Assembly (NCBI GenBank): GCA_002224055.1
Contig: AZLU01000157.1
Coordinates: forward strand, 1 to 64,000
From: Pezizomycotina sp. ARF18
Lineage: Eukaryota; Ascomycota
Length of the DNA: 64,000 nucleotides
Direction of reading: 5' to 3'
This document shows, in pieces, positions 11,781-23,661 of the stretch. The number at the start of each line of letters is the position of its first letter. Within the stretch, counting starts at the first letter, position 1. The translations under genes were made by a program, and so were the position numbers. A model generated the notes under the pieces. The model was not told the origin of the DNA. It saw nothing but the letters and a program-made list of their open reading frames with translations, and did not search any database.

Positions 11781-13245
11781 TGCAAAGAATTTGGACCCTG
11801 AACCCTGTGGCGCGCCTTGTGCGATCGGCTGGAGGGTCTGGGCAAAGCGGAGGATGCGGCGAAGACGGCCGAAAGAATGAGAGACAAACCCCAACGCATT
11901 TTTGCAGATACCAAAACAACAAAATATCAGTAACGAATGGAATGGAAACAGGTATCTCCTATAGATGTCGTATGCTGCAAGAGGCGAATTGGGCGGTTCC
12001 CTTTGCAATATTATATACCTCAATATTTCGTGTCATATCTTCCACAATAGCCGTCGCTGGAACTGTTTGCCGTTGTATATCTTTGTTATGTATTTGGAAA
12101 CGAACTCTGTCGGACTATTTCAAAATCGGCTTGCGAGATTCATGCACTAAATGAGGGCAGTCGCAAAGCTCCAGGTTCCTTCATCTTCTTTCGCTTACTA
12201 GATCGTCTTATTAAATGTCAGGTTCTCCGCTGGGTCTTGGATCTGAGTGTTGTACGGAAGCGAGAATCCAAAATTGCGATCGCGAGTCCCTTCATTATAT
12301 GAGGCAGATCTTATTGTTTTCCCCGAGATTTGTTCATGCGCACTCCAAATTTGATTTTTAATACGCAATAGGCGACCCTTCCATCGAGATATAAGAGCAA
12401 GAAGGCCAGCTAGGAACCACGATCTAGAATTTATACTTCAAGTGGCGTGGCAGAATCTGTCAATGCAATCTAGCGTGGGGATAGCAGGGGATTCACGGCG
12501 ACCTCCCTATTTAGAAGGTTCGATTGAAACAACCATCATGCACGATATAATCTAGCGGAATTTCTCACTTTTGGATCACGAACATGAACTGAGACTAACT
12601 ATATAACCAGCGATAAGCGAAGGAGATCTCAAACCGTGTTATAAGAAAGTTTTCTTATTTCTCAAAGCCGTGCTCAGGGTCCTGATACGGTAATCTTTAT
12701 TGTCGTTTTTCACTTTGGGGTCGGTATAATCCGTCGCTGCGACGCAATCTTAACAATCTTTTCGCGTTTCGGTATCTCTCATGCCCATTTTTAGCGGCAT
12801 TCCATTGTTTTCTTTTCAAGCTACGATCACCGATCACTACCTAATAAAGGCACAGTCCTCGTGCTACCGCATAGGAAGAAACACTCAAGAGCCTTATTGT
12901 ATGGTGAAGATAATTATCTCTACGCGGAAGAACAATCAGTACGCTCCATTAAGAACCGTTGGAAAAGAACATAAGTATATATTATGAATAATTTTTGTTA
13001 CAAACAAAATTAAAAGTGAGAAATAACATTTATTCTATTAAACAAGAATATATATCAAATCAGGACTCAAGGTAGGCTTTTTCTAAAAACATTTTTTTCG
13101 GGCCCGGGTGCGCTGATCAATAAGCTGACATATGAGCAATTTTGAGTCTCTATCATGCGCTATTGGTTCATTCTCGCGCGCCAGTTTTTACGGTGCTCCT
13201 CTACATCGGGGCACACCCTGTCTGTCCTTAGGCCTCTGGGTTGTT
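11781..13245. other. intergenic, no gene recognised
   Basis: Overlapping short frames on both strands at 11800-12150 show no family resemblance. From 12990 to 13060 the sequence is AT-rich. No simple repeats of note. Confidence 0.45.
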
Positions 13246-14160
13246 CTAATCGCGTTCTTCCTTCGGCTGATTTCCCTCAGACCATAGGTTCTTTCGCAGC
13301 TGATCTTGAGCCTTTTGCTGCTTCTTTTTAGCCGCCTCTACTAGGTGCCGCCGCGACTGCTCTCCAGGTAAAGCTTCTCATATGCGCTTTTGCGGTTCTT
13401 CCACAGCCAGACGTCATCGTCCCAAATCATAGCCTGCCATTCATTAACTGGCGTCTCTTTCAGTGTCACTTTGAGGGCGCTCCTCGCGCGTTCGTAACGC
13501 TGGGATACGACTTGGTAGTATTCTTTGCCTCGCTCAGCTTCCCCGTCCAAGACATGGTATCCAGGCCGGGTCTAGGCTTCATGGACTCGGCCTTCGACTT
13601 GTTGGCCTTCCATCCTGGAGCTCTGCTTGTGGCCTCAAGGTTGAAGAAACTTTCGGGGAAGATGTGCTTCTAGGGGTGGCCAAGAATGATTTGATATCCG
13701 CGATCGTGCCGTCTACGATGGCATGAATCTGAACATTCATGCCCTTTAATTGCTTCTTAAATTCCATATGATCGTCATCCTTCTTGAAGTATTCTTGCTT
13801 ATCGTGGTACTCGTAGGTAGTGAGATCAATGTATTGGTGGAGCCAGATGCTGTGTTGCTCCGCATCTTGCCTGTCTTTTGAGAAATCATCGACGTCTTTC
13901 GAGCTTACGAATAGTTTCGCTTTAGCGGGGTCTTAGGCGGTACGTATTTTGCTAAATGGTAGCGGTTTTATCGACGAGGTTTTGTGCGTCTTCCAGGCTG
14001 TTGATAGTTCCCTTTTCGGATTGTAGATAAGCTTGTTGCTGCTAAGTTCATCTTCATATGTCCGCTTGACAAGGTCGCCACCGCTCAATGGCGCTGCAAA
14101 TATTGATGGTAGGAAAGATGACAAGAAAATGAGGGAGATGTTTTGAATCTTCATTTCCAC
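13246..14160 (-). pseudogene. secreted Lys/Glu-rich helical protein, with one in-frame stop and frame breaks
   Basis: Starts at ATG 14160 (second Met at 14154) with a clear signal peptide, KIQNISLIFLSSFLPSIFAA, followed by APLSGG and a KR dibasic site. The same frame continues past one TAA (13933-13935) into VSSKDVDDFSKDRQDAEQHS, HQYIDLTTYEYHDKQEYFKK and MEFKKQLKGMNVQIHAIVDG. It then shifts to WKANKSKAESMKPRPG and to YYQVVSQRYERARSALKVTL with WQAMIWDDDVWLWKNRKSAY. The last block is HLVEAAKKKQQKAQDQLRKN, ending at TAG 13246-13248. It would be a secreted helical protein of about 290 residues with no family I recognise, possibly effector-like. Residues on both sides of the stop look equally coding. 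Confidence 0.6.
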
Positions 14161-14851
14161 AACTACTAATTGTTGTTGTCTCTGGGAAACTCTCTGGTAG
14201 ACAGATGTAAAAAATTAGAGGGGCTACTGTGATGAGTATGGTGCCCTACGGAATTCTCCCCTGTTCTTTATATACATTTTCTCAACAGGTCAGCTTCGCG
14301 ATCATTGTTCACGACAGTATTTTTCGATATCATTGATACTTACTTCACTTTGCCAGGTGTGATTAGAGTTAAGATGGTAAATATAGCATTCTTAGAAGCT
14401 TCAAGGCGAACTCTAACACCTTCTGGAATCGATATTTCCGCTGGAATCCGTGCATGCATTTACTATCATGCGGAAGCGTGGACGGCCAAGACTATGCACC
14501 GCGAAGTTCGGCCCTAACAGAAAATTCACGATAATCCACTCCTCCTCTGCTGAATCACAAATGTAAATTGACATCTTTGAAAACCCAGGTGTATTACTAC
14601 GCTAGCGGAACCGCTTTCATGGCTCATTCCGACCGCTTTGTTTTATCGATACCTGCGCCAATGCGAATCATGCAAACCTGGCATTAAATTTTCATCTCTA
14701 CAATTTTGTTTACCTCAGTATTTGCATATAAAGCGTGAACTAAAAGAGGCGCCTTCTGATCAAGTCTGTTTCTATGTAAGGTGTCCCCTCAAATGTTGAA
14801 AAACACTTGCGTCGCTCCCAACACTCCCAGTTTCGTTTGCCTCCTCGAACA
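14161..14851. other. intergenic, no gene recognised
   Basis: Holds the upstream region of the secreted helical gene, with a TATATA at about 14270. No supported gene. Confidence 0.4.
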
Positions 14852-15719
14852 CTATATCTTGGGTAGAAAATTTGCTAGCTTATCCCTAGTCATTTCAGCG
14901 ACCCAGATGTTCAAAGTCGCGTTCATCTTGGCAATCGACAAGTAATTCTCCATTGAACGGCGAAACTGTTTCTCCAGCTGGTGATTTTGCTGTTCAAGGT
15001 TCAAGGCTTTAAGCAGAAGATCTGCGAGATCCATTTGCTCCGATATCAGAGCATTCTTTAGATCCGAGGATTCGGCCTCATAAATTTTCAGGATCCTAAG
15101 TAGCTTGTCCTTTTCGCACAAGACAAACTTCGCAACGCTAGGCGATTCCTTTGGCTCTAAATAAAGGTAGTATGTTAGCTATTAGTACTCGTGCTTTGGT
15201 GAATATTGGGGCCGTTTAACGTGACAGTAAAAACCCCTAGCGGCTTCAAGTTGATCTGAATATACCTTGTTCTTCAGATTCTATTGCATTCCCCTCGCAT
15301 CCATCTGACAAGTCTGCGGGTGTGTATGAACCTTGAAGCTTGTGGTCGAGCCCATTCCTCCCAAGAGGACGCGAACGGTGGGATGCGCTATCGAAAATCC
15401 GTCCATGTCTATTTGTTCGTTGCTATTGGAGGGGCTACCCAATCCGCCTGTCGCACCGCTATTACTGATGCGCGAATGATCCATGTTGTCCCTGAAAATT
15501 TCGTGGAAAGGAAATTGGTCGGAATCCCCTTCGATTGGATGAAATAGAGGCGAACCCAAAGGAGTTGTGTCTGGTGAACATTCCGGTGTAGGTGGAGGAA
15601 GGCGATACATGCGGAGAGTAGCGGCTTGTTTTTTCCGTAAATGCAGAGGTGATGACGCCAATGACGTGAATTCCAGAAATGAATAAACAGCTGGCTTTCG
15701 AGTCTAGAGAATTATCCAT
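14852..15719 (-). pseudogene. disordered N-terminus plus coiled-coil protein (two exons, frame-broken)
   Basis: Likely start is ATG 15719. Exon 1 contains LPPPTPECSPDTTPLGSPLF (Ser/Thr-Pro rich, likely disordered). A GT-AG intron at 15157-15265 has a TACTAAT branch site and joins SEEQ to EPKESPSVAKF in frame. Exon 2 is coiled coil: KDKLLRILKIYEAESSDLKN, LLLKALNLEQQNHQLEKQF and ENYLSIAKMNATLNIWVAEM, ending at 14852. Exon 1 has frame changes near 15640 and 15350. The exon plan (disordered exon, short intron, helical exon) is the same as in the intact genes at 17413 and 35219. Function unknown. Confidence 0.6.
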
Positions 15720-16043
15720 CGCGGTCGATCTGGACAACCCTCTCACTTATATAGTAAATGGCAAGGTTGCCCTTCGTGAGATTGTCGATGGCATTTTCTT
15801 TCTGTTTGGGTGAATTTGATGGTTCCAGATGCGTATTTCGATTCATGCTTGAAGAGAGTGTCACCATTATTTGTTAGATCTAGTAGTCGTGGCTTTTTTG
15901 TTGGGGTCTTACCTCAACCGATGCATCTTCCCGTGGTATCGGGGCAGATGTCAAAGGAATTCGACAAGATTCCAGGACGACGGTTGAAAGTCAGCCTTTG
16001 GGTTGGAAGGCTGGTAGGCCCGGTAGTGAACTGCTCCTTTCTT

Positions 16044-16045
<2 letters not shown>

Positions 16046-16077
<32 letters not shown>
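16046..16077. repeat. poly-T, about 32 bp
   Basis: Uninterrupted T run preceded by CTTTC repeats; it faces a poly-A run 187 bp downstream. Confidence 0.9.
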
Positions 16078-16079
<2 letters not shown>

Positions 16080-16264
16080 GGAGGGCGTATCTTGCCACAA
16101 CTTCGCTTGCCTATAGCCATTCTGCCGCCGATTTACTGGAAGTTGCATGACCTGTTGACGGTCATAGCGCTTCACACAAAAGCTGGTCTGTTTAACTCAG
16201 ATCACTTATACTACCATATCTGTCCGAAGAAAGATGCGATGTCGGCGAGCTACACTCTCGAATC

Positions 16265-16286
16265 AAAAAAAAAAAAAAAAAAAAAA
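16265..16286. repeat. poly-A, about 22 bp
   Basis: Uninterrupted A run, 187 bp after the poly-T run. Confidence 0.9.
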
Positions 16287-17412
16287 GGATAGATGAAGGT
16301 ACTAAGAATAGTCCCTCATTTCGTGCTTCTGCTCTCGGTTTCAAGAATAACATTGTCCCAAGTCGCAATGAGTTAAATGCAAAGCGGCTAAGAAGCCTTT
16401 GTAGTCACCAAAAATGCGTTTAAAATATGTAGGAGCCAGACCAGGTTTGTGATTTACTGTTATCAAAGTTCTGTCACTGAAAATGAAAGAAGGCTGAGCG
16501 CTCCGCTCGTGTAGCCCTGCCCCTCCTCTAACTTAGGTAACTCTTAGTCGGTAGTACATTTTCGCTGTGGCAAGAGTCAAGTCAAGACATGATTTCGAAA
16601 TAATGGAGGCGAAACGGGCGGTAGTGAAATGATCACTGAGAAAAAAATAATAGGAAAGGGCCCGTAGCTTTCTCCTACTCCTCCAATAAAAACTACCCAG
16701 TGGCACCATTTTTTTGCGTAACTTCGCGCCCGCATTGACAGCCAAACAATTTAAATAAGTAAAATAATAAAGGCCATTTCCCCCGCAGTCTTCTAGGAAT
16801 TTTAGATTTCAATCCGCGGCATACATGGATAGGCTTTCCAAACCGATCGAGACCTTTAGAATTTCCTCCCTAAGCGTCTTTTTGCATTCAGACCTCTCAT
16901 CATTGATGACCTGAACGATCATGTTGAGCATACTGGTGTATTTTTTCATAGCATTCACGCATGGTCCATAAAATCGAACGGTCAAAGGCGATCCTGAATC
17001 TGCCTAGTCGGAGACAATACCGACCAAGTATCCTTGTAAAAATGTGACTATAGAACATTGTAGTTTGAGATACTGTTCATAGAATAGCAATCAACGCTAT
17101 GACTAAGGCCAAGTGATTTCATACATAAAAAAAAAGAAACAATATCCACGAAAACGCCAGTTCACCCCAGTACAACAAATGTTGTACTTCAAAACCCCTA
17201 AAATCAGGACGAAAGAAAACAAAACCCAGGACTCCATAGATGGACGACAGTACAGGAAAACAAAAAGCAATACACAGAAGGAGGAAAGAGAAAGACAAAG
17301 ATGAAAACACCCAGGAAAATGAAAGAACATTAGACACCGATAGCAAAAACTCCATCTCAAACCTGAAAAGCAGTTATAACCACAGCAACAGAGGAAATCC
17401 CGCACCAAAAGC

Positions 17413-18535
17413 TCATGCGGTGATGTCGTACATCTTGGACGAGCTCGTCGTCGCTCCCGCAAGCATACCGTGCAGAATCTCAACCTCCTGCTTCAACTCC
17501 TCGATTTGAGATTCCTTCTCCCTAACTTCCCCCTTCAAATGTCCAATCTCGCTGTCCTTTTCAGGCAGGATTTTATGGATCTCCTGTAAGTGCTCAATAT
17601 CTGCATCCCTAAACCTCAACTGCTGGTGCAATTCGGTTACGACAGCCTTCTTCTCATCCCTTAGCTCCCGAAGGTCGACGTCCTTGAGCCTCAGCTGCTC
17701 GTTCAGGTCAGCTACTAGTGCGTCCTTCCTTTCCGCCGTCCTCTCCAGGCGGCTGATCGTAGCCTCCTGCTCCTTCAGCTGCCTCTCGAGCCTCATGATG
17801 GCTTCCTGGCCCGTGCCAACGTCCTGCAGGTGCTTCGAAATCTGCGTGCTCATGGCGCGTATGAACTTCTCCGCCTTTTCGTTTTCTTCTTGCATGACGG
17901 CCATGTTGTGCTTCAGCTTTTCGTTGTCCGCGCGAAGCTGCTTGAGCTCGGCACGCTCGGCGGCGAGGTCGATGCTGTCGGTTTCTAACTCGCCGACCTG
18001 GTGCTCGAGGTCTTCGATGAGATCGATGAGGAGCTTGATCTCGTCGTCGCGGTTGGTGACGGTGATGTAGTAGAAAAAAACCAGGAGGGACATTTCTTCG
18101 AAGAGCTTACGGTTGACGCGGGTCCATATTTCGGATTCGATGTCCATGGCGAAGACGTCGGCGCCGCTTGGATTAATTCTCGTAACTATGATTGCGTAAA
18201 CTAGTTAACTCCATCTCCAAAATCCAAAAAAATTGCATAATGAGCGCAAGGGCTTACCTAGGAATATATCGCAAAACCTCCATATCAGACAAAGACCTCC
18301 TCCACCTGATAGACTCAAGGTCTGCCATACTGGCGCGAACCTTCTGGCGCATCTTCCACGACTGGCTCAAGCCCTTCAAGCTCTCGGGAAGGTACTCCTC
18401 CTTGAGCTCGTAGTCCTCGTCGAAGGAGTCGGGAGCCTGTTCGAGGACCTTCTCGACGGCTTTAGCTACGACGGATTGGAGCACTTCCGACTCGGGGCTA
18501 ACGCATTCCATCTTAGTGTTATCGCCGCAACCCAT
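17413..18535 (-). CDS. coiled-coil protein, two exons, intact (343 aa)
   Basis: The clearest full member of the coiled-coil group. Exon 1 is 18258-18535 from ATG (MGCGDNTKMECVSPE, then an acidic helical part and LSDMEVLRYIPS). The intron at 18167-18257 has a GTAAGC donor and CCAAG acceptor. Exon 2 is 17413-18166. The junction gives IPSGADVFAMDIESEIWTRV with no stop, and the total is 1032 nt. Exon 2 begins with a hydrophobic patch (EEMSLLVFFYYITVT) and then runs as a nearly unbroken coiled coil of about 200 residues: ELKQLRADNEKLKHNMAVMQ, IMRLERQLKEQEATISRLER and KESQIEELKQEVEILHGML. The Gly-Cys N-terminus (MGC) could be lipidated, but this is only a suggestion. It is probably a dimeric structural or scaffold protein; no named family recognised. 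Confidence 0.85.
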
Positions 18536-19237
18536 TTTTGCGATTGTGACTTTGAATGAGGAGATCTAGCTTGATGTAAGTGAGTTATTGATGAAGTATG
18601 AGAGAAACAATAGCAAATATTTGTTAGTAGTAACCGGAGACTGTTTGGTAAAGAGTTATTGAGGACAGGTATGGATATCGCTTGAGAGACTTAGTTGAAT
18701 TGCTGTTCACGATAGGAGTGGGAGAAGCGGTATATAAATCCGAAATGGTCTTACAGCTCAACGACAATCATCAGGCAAAGCTATAGAGCAGTGTAGAAGC
18801 CATGAGGATGCTGTTAACCGGTCTACTATCCGTTGGTTGATTTAGGCGATAGGAACATCGGTGATCACCACCTTGAAGCGTCAGAAATCGCAAACAGGTC
18901 ACAATACTGTTTACCGGGAAGGGCTTTGACAGGTTGACTTCCGGATGTTTCATGGCTAAAATGACGATATCGAGACCACAAAAATGCCCAGAGATCAGTC
19001 CTCGTCTAATTCTCAAACAAACATTTCCGAAGGTTAGGGCTAATATTGATGTTTATCATGAGATGGACGTAACGAAATTAGCCAGAATGAAGGGTATCAT
19101 AAGAATTTCTGATAAGGCGGTAAAATGCTTGACAACAAGGTTGTTATAAAAATATTGCGTGGAACTTAAGCCTCCGCCACTCCACGATTTATGCATCGCG
19201 GCTTCTTCCCCAATTCGCCTCAACCGCCTCGAAAACC

Positions 19238-20155
19238 TTAGCGGTAGATATCCCATAGCTTGTGCCTGACCTTATGCCGTATTTCCGCTCCAGCCATCAT
19301 TTTGTCCTTTCTTTCGAGCCTATTAACCGAAAGACCAATGTGCCTTCGAGTCTGGTGTTTACCGTCGAAAGCATCGAACGCATTCTCCAACTCCTCAATC
19401 CTTGCGTCCTTCTTCTCATTATCCAACTTCAAGGCCTCGACTTCGGCATTACTCTCCTTGTACATCCTCCTAACCGAATAAGCTTCCCTCGATGTCCTTC
19501 ACTTAATTCTCGAGCTTCAAATTGTGGCTTCACTAGACTTTTTCGTATCCTGAAGCCGCTGAACCTTTCCCTTCATGTCTGAGAGCTGCTCTTCTCGAAG
19601 CTTCAATTTCTCGCCTTGTAACATGTTATCCGCGATTTTTTTGGCGATAGAATCTGCGAGGCCGTTCACTACATCGTCCTTTTTCTTGACTTGTTCCTCA
19701 AGCTCGGCGATACGGGCATTGGCGTCCATAAGCTGCGATTGTAAGCTTTTTCTCCTCGACGGTGTCGAAATTGTGGCGGAGCTCCTCAAACTGGATAATG
19801 CACTGGCTTATGTCTTTAACCTCTTCGCCGGATAGATGTTCGACATTGCGACGCGTTTTACAATCTCTCGCCTGCAACGCTTCCCATCAGTATAATTGAG
19901 TACTCCATAAGGAAAGGATCTATGGGATGGCATACTTGGCTCTTCCTCCGCCTCTCGCTTGATCGGAACCTTATTCCACAATTTCTGACGGCTCAAGTCA
20001 GGGCTCTTCACCGGCATAAACAACTGCGGCTTTTTCGACTTAGATGGTGTACGCGTAGGGGAGAAAGTATCTAATCTGCCCTGGTTATAACGCACGCACT
20101 TTGAAGGCGTCGCGGGCGAAGCCTCGGGTCATTATCCGGGGTCAAATTTGGCGAC
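19238..20155 (-). pseudogene. basic/disordered plus coiled-coil protein, several frame breaks
   Basis: Begins near ATG 20155 (MSPNLTPDNDP). After a frame change it reads DTFSPTRTPSKSKKPQLF and KSPDLSRQKLWNKVPIKREA, a basic Ser/Pro-rich region, then a coil: MDANARIAELEEQVKKKDDV, ADNMLQGEKLKLREEQLSDM, and finally VEALKLDNEKKDARIEELEN with NRLERKDKMMAGAEIRHKV. The blocks lie in at least four frame segments. Same plan as the group, with no intron identified. It is more damaged than its neighbour at 17413, only about 700 bp away on the same strand, so the two may be tandem duplicates; sequence identity between them is low by eye. Confidence 0.55.
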
Positions 20156-22473
20156 ATGGCAAGCTCGGATAATATCACATAAGGGGTGATATTGAAGACG
20201 GCTGGTTAGTTATACTGTAACAGGGCTGAGAAGAAAAATGGTTGTTGGAAAGTAGCGAAAAAAAAAAATCTCGAAAATGCTAAACTTCAGTAAATGCCAG
20301 AAAAAAAAAAAAAAAAAAAAAAAACAGGAGCTTTAGCAAGTTAGCATCCTCGGTAATTAGAGCTCTACTGCCAATACTTGGCTATTTTACCTTTGTTTCA
20401 CATTCTTAACCAATTCTGTACTTTGGAAACTGCCTCTTCATCCGATGTTTGCTCTCGAGGTATTCTCAAGCCAATGCTACGGTTGCGGCTCAGCCAGTAC
20501 CTAGCGTTTTCACCTGCTGCCAATAGCCGAGCCACAGCTTCACCTTATGGATATATCCAAGGACGTGGGTACGTTTGCCATAATAAGATCTCACAGCGGC
20601 ATCCAGCAGAGATACGCAGTATCTCCTAACTTGTCCTAGTGCGTAATTCCGAATTTATACGAAATACTAGCTTCTTCGTGGCGTTTATTTTTATTGAGAT
20701 GAAGAAACTTGCCGGTTGGTTGATACGCCCAGCTTGGACCTCGAGACGGGGCAAGAGTAGTGTTTCAAAAACGCCCAACTCGCCCACTTTATTTCATGGC
20801 GTCGGAGAGAATACCGGCTCTCAGAGAGCCGCATCTGTTACCGGTAATATCAAATTGCCCCTATATGACTTTATTATAAATATCCAGACATTTTCCGCCT
20901 CGATAGCATGGCATAATACGAGCATTAGCCTGCTCTAAACTGGTTCACTTTCTAAATTTTCTTTTCTTTGGAAAAAATACTCCAAGGCGCAGGCGAAGTT
21001 ATTTTTACCGACCACGGAGTTTTATAACGCGTAAAATCAAACGGCGCGGCGGCTAGCATTGGTATCGACAATGGACCCCGACAATATGTGTCCTACTTAG
21101 ATTATGCGAAGAAACAAAATAGAAGGGTTGACTGCAGGAAGGAGAAAACTGGTAGTAATGAGGTAAAAGGATAGAGTTTCTAGGACCCACGTACGAATCG
21201 GAACAAATCATGGATGACGAACGTTTTCTTAGCGAAGGGTGATGGGTTGAAGTTCGCCTAGCTTACTATTACAACCGGTATCCGAGGCGTCCTCATGAAA
21301 CCATTACGACAACTCGCATAATGCCATAAGTCCGAAAGAGCCAGCACGTTCAGATAGGAATTTAATAGTCACCACTCAGAATCACGTTTGGGCTCACTTC
21401 CATGAGCCATGGAGATGAGCCGCGTAGTACTCCTTTGTGTAAGGAGTCTTACCCTATATCATCTGCTATTTATTGTGAGACCGGCCTCGAATTGTTCCCA
21501 CAAAACATTCAACAAACCCAGTCCCGTAGTTTCGATTCATAGCGAATCCGTCACGCTTGCGATGCGCCTATATACATCTTAGCAGATATGTTGACTCGGA
21601 TGCGCGATCTCGTATTCAAATCAAACACTCCTGCTAAATCCTTTCAACCGGTGATACGTGGAGTCGGAGAAGTATACAAAATGTCTTCCAGAATCAGTGG
21701 ATCGTCACGATAATATACGCGACTTATGTATATACGATGCAAATGACCTCCGGGACACCACTTACAAAATCCGTTTTATAAGACTTAGTCGAAGAAGAGC
21801 CGACGCGGCGGGGTCTTCCCTGACGGCAATCCTAAGACGATAATATCAGAAATTCCCTCGCTTATAATTACTCAAGGCTGCGACCGGCGATATAGGATTG
21901 ATTGGCCCGATTGAACACCCCGTTTTTCCTGAAGGGAGAATTCGAAATATAACTGCCGATATTCCTGGGTTGGGGTTATGAATCGGTCGACTAGCATCTG
22001 TCTAAAGTCCGCTCGGGGTAGCACAAGGGCTATCACGCGAGACCCGGGGAAGCATTTATTATTCTTCTAAGACGCTATATTCAAAAGTTATTTGGGGCGG
22101 AATGGCGATTTTATATCTCTTCGCCCCGGGGGAGGGCTCGCAAATCTAGCGGCGTATTTAATGGGCTCAAGAGTCCAAATTATACATTGAAGACACAATG
22201 CTACTAAATTAGTAGGCTTATACAAATTCACGAAGCGAACTTTGCAATATGCTGAGCGGAGTCAATAATGCTTGAGTTAATGATGATATACAACTAATCA
22301 GATGAAAACGCCGCTAACTAAAAAGGAAAGAAAAGAAAAGCATAGCAATAAAAACAAACGATGCTATAAAAGACTTGTCGCAATAATCCAACCATGCTCC
22401 GCTAATCACTAGCCCTAAATGATTTCCAACAAACACTATTTGCTACTCTCCGTTTAAAGACCGCAGGAGACAG
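20156..22473. other. long intergenic region, about 2.3 kb
   Basis: No supported gene. Contains a 24-A run at 20301-20324. The open frames at 20378-20938 and 21658-21843 match no family. One of the larger empty stretches of the window. Confidence 0.5.
20301..20324. repeat. poly-A, 24 bp
   Basis: Uninterrupted A run about 145 bp upstream of the coiled-coil gene that starts at 20155. Confidence 0.9.
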
Positions 22474-23661
22474 TTACGACCTTTTCAGTCTCGTCAGTTC
22501 GTCCGCGTGTCTCTTCTCCTTTGCAGCGCTCTCATCCTTCAGTCGTTTGATCTCAGCAAGTGCATCTTCTAGACGAGTTTTTAGACTTGCGATAACATCT
22601 TCTCCACCGGCGCCGGGCGTCCAGTTTCTAAACGACGGTTGCGCAGGCAAGCCGGAGTTAGGCTGCTTCGTATCGCAGTCTGGGAGATCTGGTGGGGTAG
22701 CTTGATGATTAGTGATATCAGCCATGAGATTCCGCGACGTTACCCAGAGAGGCAGTACCGCCAGTGACTTAAGTATCATCTTACCTTGCGGGCATGTGCG
22801 CCGGGTCGTATTGCTAAATGCTTTAGTCGCCGTCTCCTCCATCTTTCTATCCTGCGGCTTGGTTACAGGTTGGCTACGATCATCAGAGCCACCCGAGGTG
22901 CTCAGAACCGCTTCAGTTGAATGCTTCTTCCTTATGTGCCCTTTGAGATTGTCCTTCCTAGAAAGCCCCTGCCGCAACCGGGGACTGCGCAAAAGAACGA
23001 CATCTTTCCGTGGTCCGCGAAAACGTGTTTATTTAAGTCTCTGTGGCGTTTGTAGGATTTTTCGCAGAGTGAACAGGTATATTTGCATTTGATAATCTTC
23101 GCCTTCCGTACTTGAGAGGGAGGAGGCGGAGGAGGTCGGAAGGCTCTGGCGACACCGGAAATTGAGAAGCTGGCACCGCAGCAGGGGAACTAAGCTCCTC
23201 CGCCGCTGTATTTAACAATAAATTTGAAGGAATCCTAGATCTAGTTAAAATAGGCGTTTTTGAAAGAATCACTTCATCCGGAGGCGGAGGGTATAAAACA
23301 ACTTCCGAAGACCAAGCAGGACATAAAAAAAAAAGTTACGGATCAGCCTTACTCGTGTAGCGCAAATCTAAATCTGGACCATATTGAAATAGCATGTAAG
23401 TATCTGGGTCCAGTCCCTGTTGAGCATTGGCTTCGATGAGAAAATCCGCAGCCTGTAAAGCGCTGCAGCTGCGGCGTAGTCTGTGCTCAGGCTACTGACT
23501 TCGACGGTCACCGCTCCTACAGGAACATAAAAAGAGGTCAGCATCAAGATAACAATCCGAATTTAATTTAATGATAATAATCCGGAATAATAAGAATAGC
23601 AATCCAGCAGAGGTAGACTTACATCCGGCTAGATCTCGGTGATCCAGGACTTATTATCCAT
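22474..23661 (-). pseudogene. C2H2 zinc-finger protein with C-terminal coil (frame-broken)
   Basis: Two adjacent C2H2 fingers on the minus strand near 22925-23090: CSLCEKSYKRHRDLNKHVF..H (C-X2-C-X12-H-X4-H), then a second with C-X4-C and, after a one-base shift, SRKDNLKGHIRKKH. Upstream are a Pro-rich linker and an exon with DYAAAAAL and FLIEANAQQGLDPDTYMLF, which resembles the N-terminal part of fungal C2H2 proteins. Downstream is a Ser-rich region, then a coil (VIASLKTRLEDALAEIKRLK) ending at 22474. A likely first exon is 23623-23661, with an intron at about 23524-23622. Adjacent C2H2 fingers usually bind DNA, so a nuclear regulator is likely. The shift inside finger 2 sits at a TTT run where one extra T would restore the family pattern. 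Other shifts lie near 23150, 23300 and 23470. Confidence 0.65.

Larger units (their letters stand above)
15720..17412. other. intergenic with opposed homopolymers
   Basis: No supported gene. Contains a 32-T run (16046-16077) and a 22-A run (16265-16286). Open frames through them encode only Phe or Lys runs. The Phe/Leu-rich minus-strand frame at 17103-17483 overlaps the 3' end of the next gene and is judged a shadow. Confidence 0.5.

Noticed and set aside
15810-16292. 160-codon plus-strand frame
   Set aside because: Most of its striking residues are Phe and Lys runs encoded by poly-T and poly-A.
17103-17483. Phe/Leu/Cys-rich minus-strand frame resembling a membrane protein
   Set aside because: It overlaps the 3' end of the intact coiled-coil gene and its hydrophobicity comes from T-rich DNA.
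17684-18070. 128-codon Ser/Met-rich plus-strand frame
   Set aside because: Antisense shadow of the coiled-coil exon 17413-18166.
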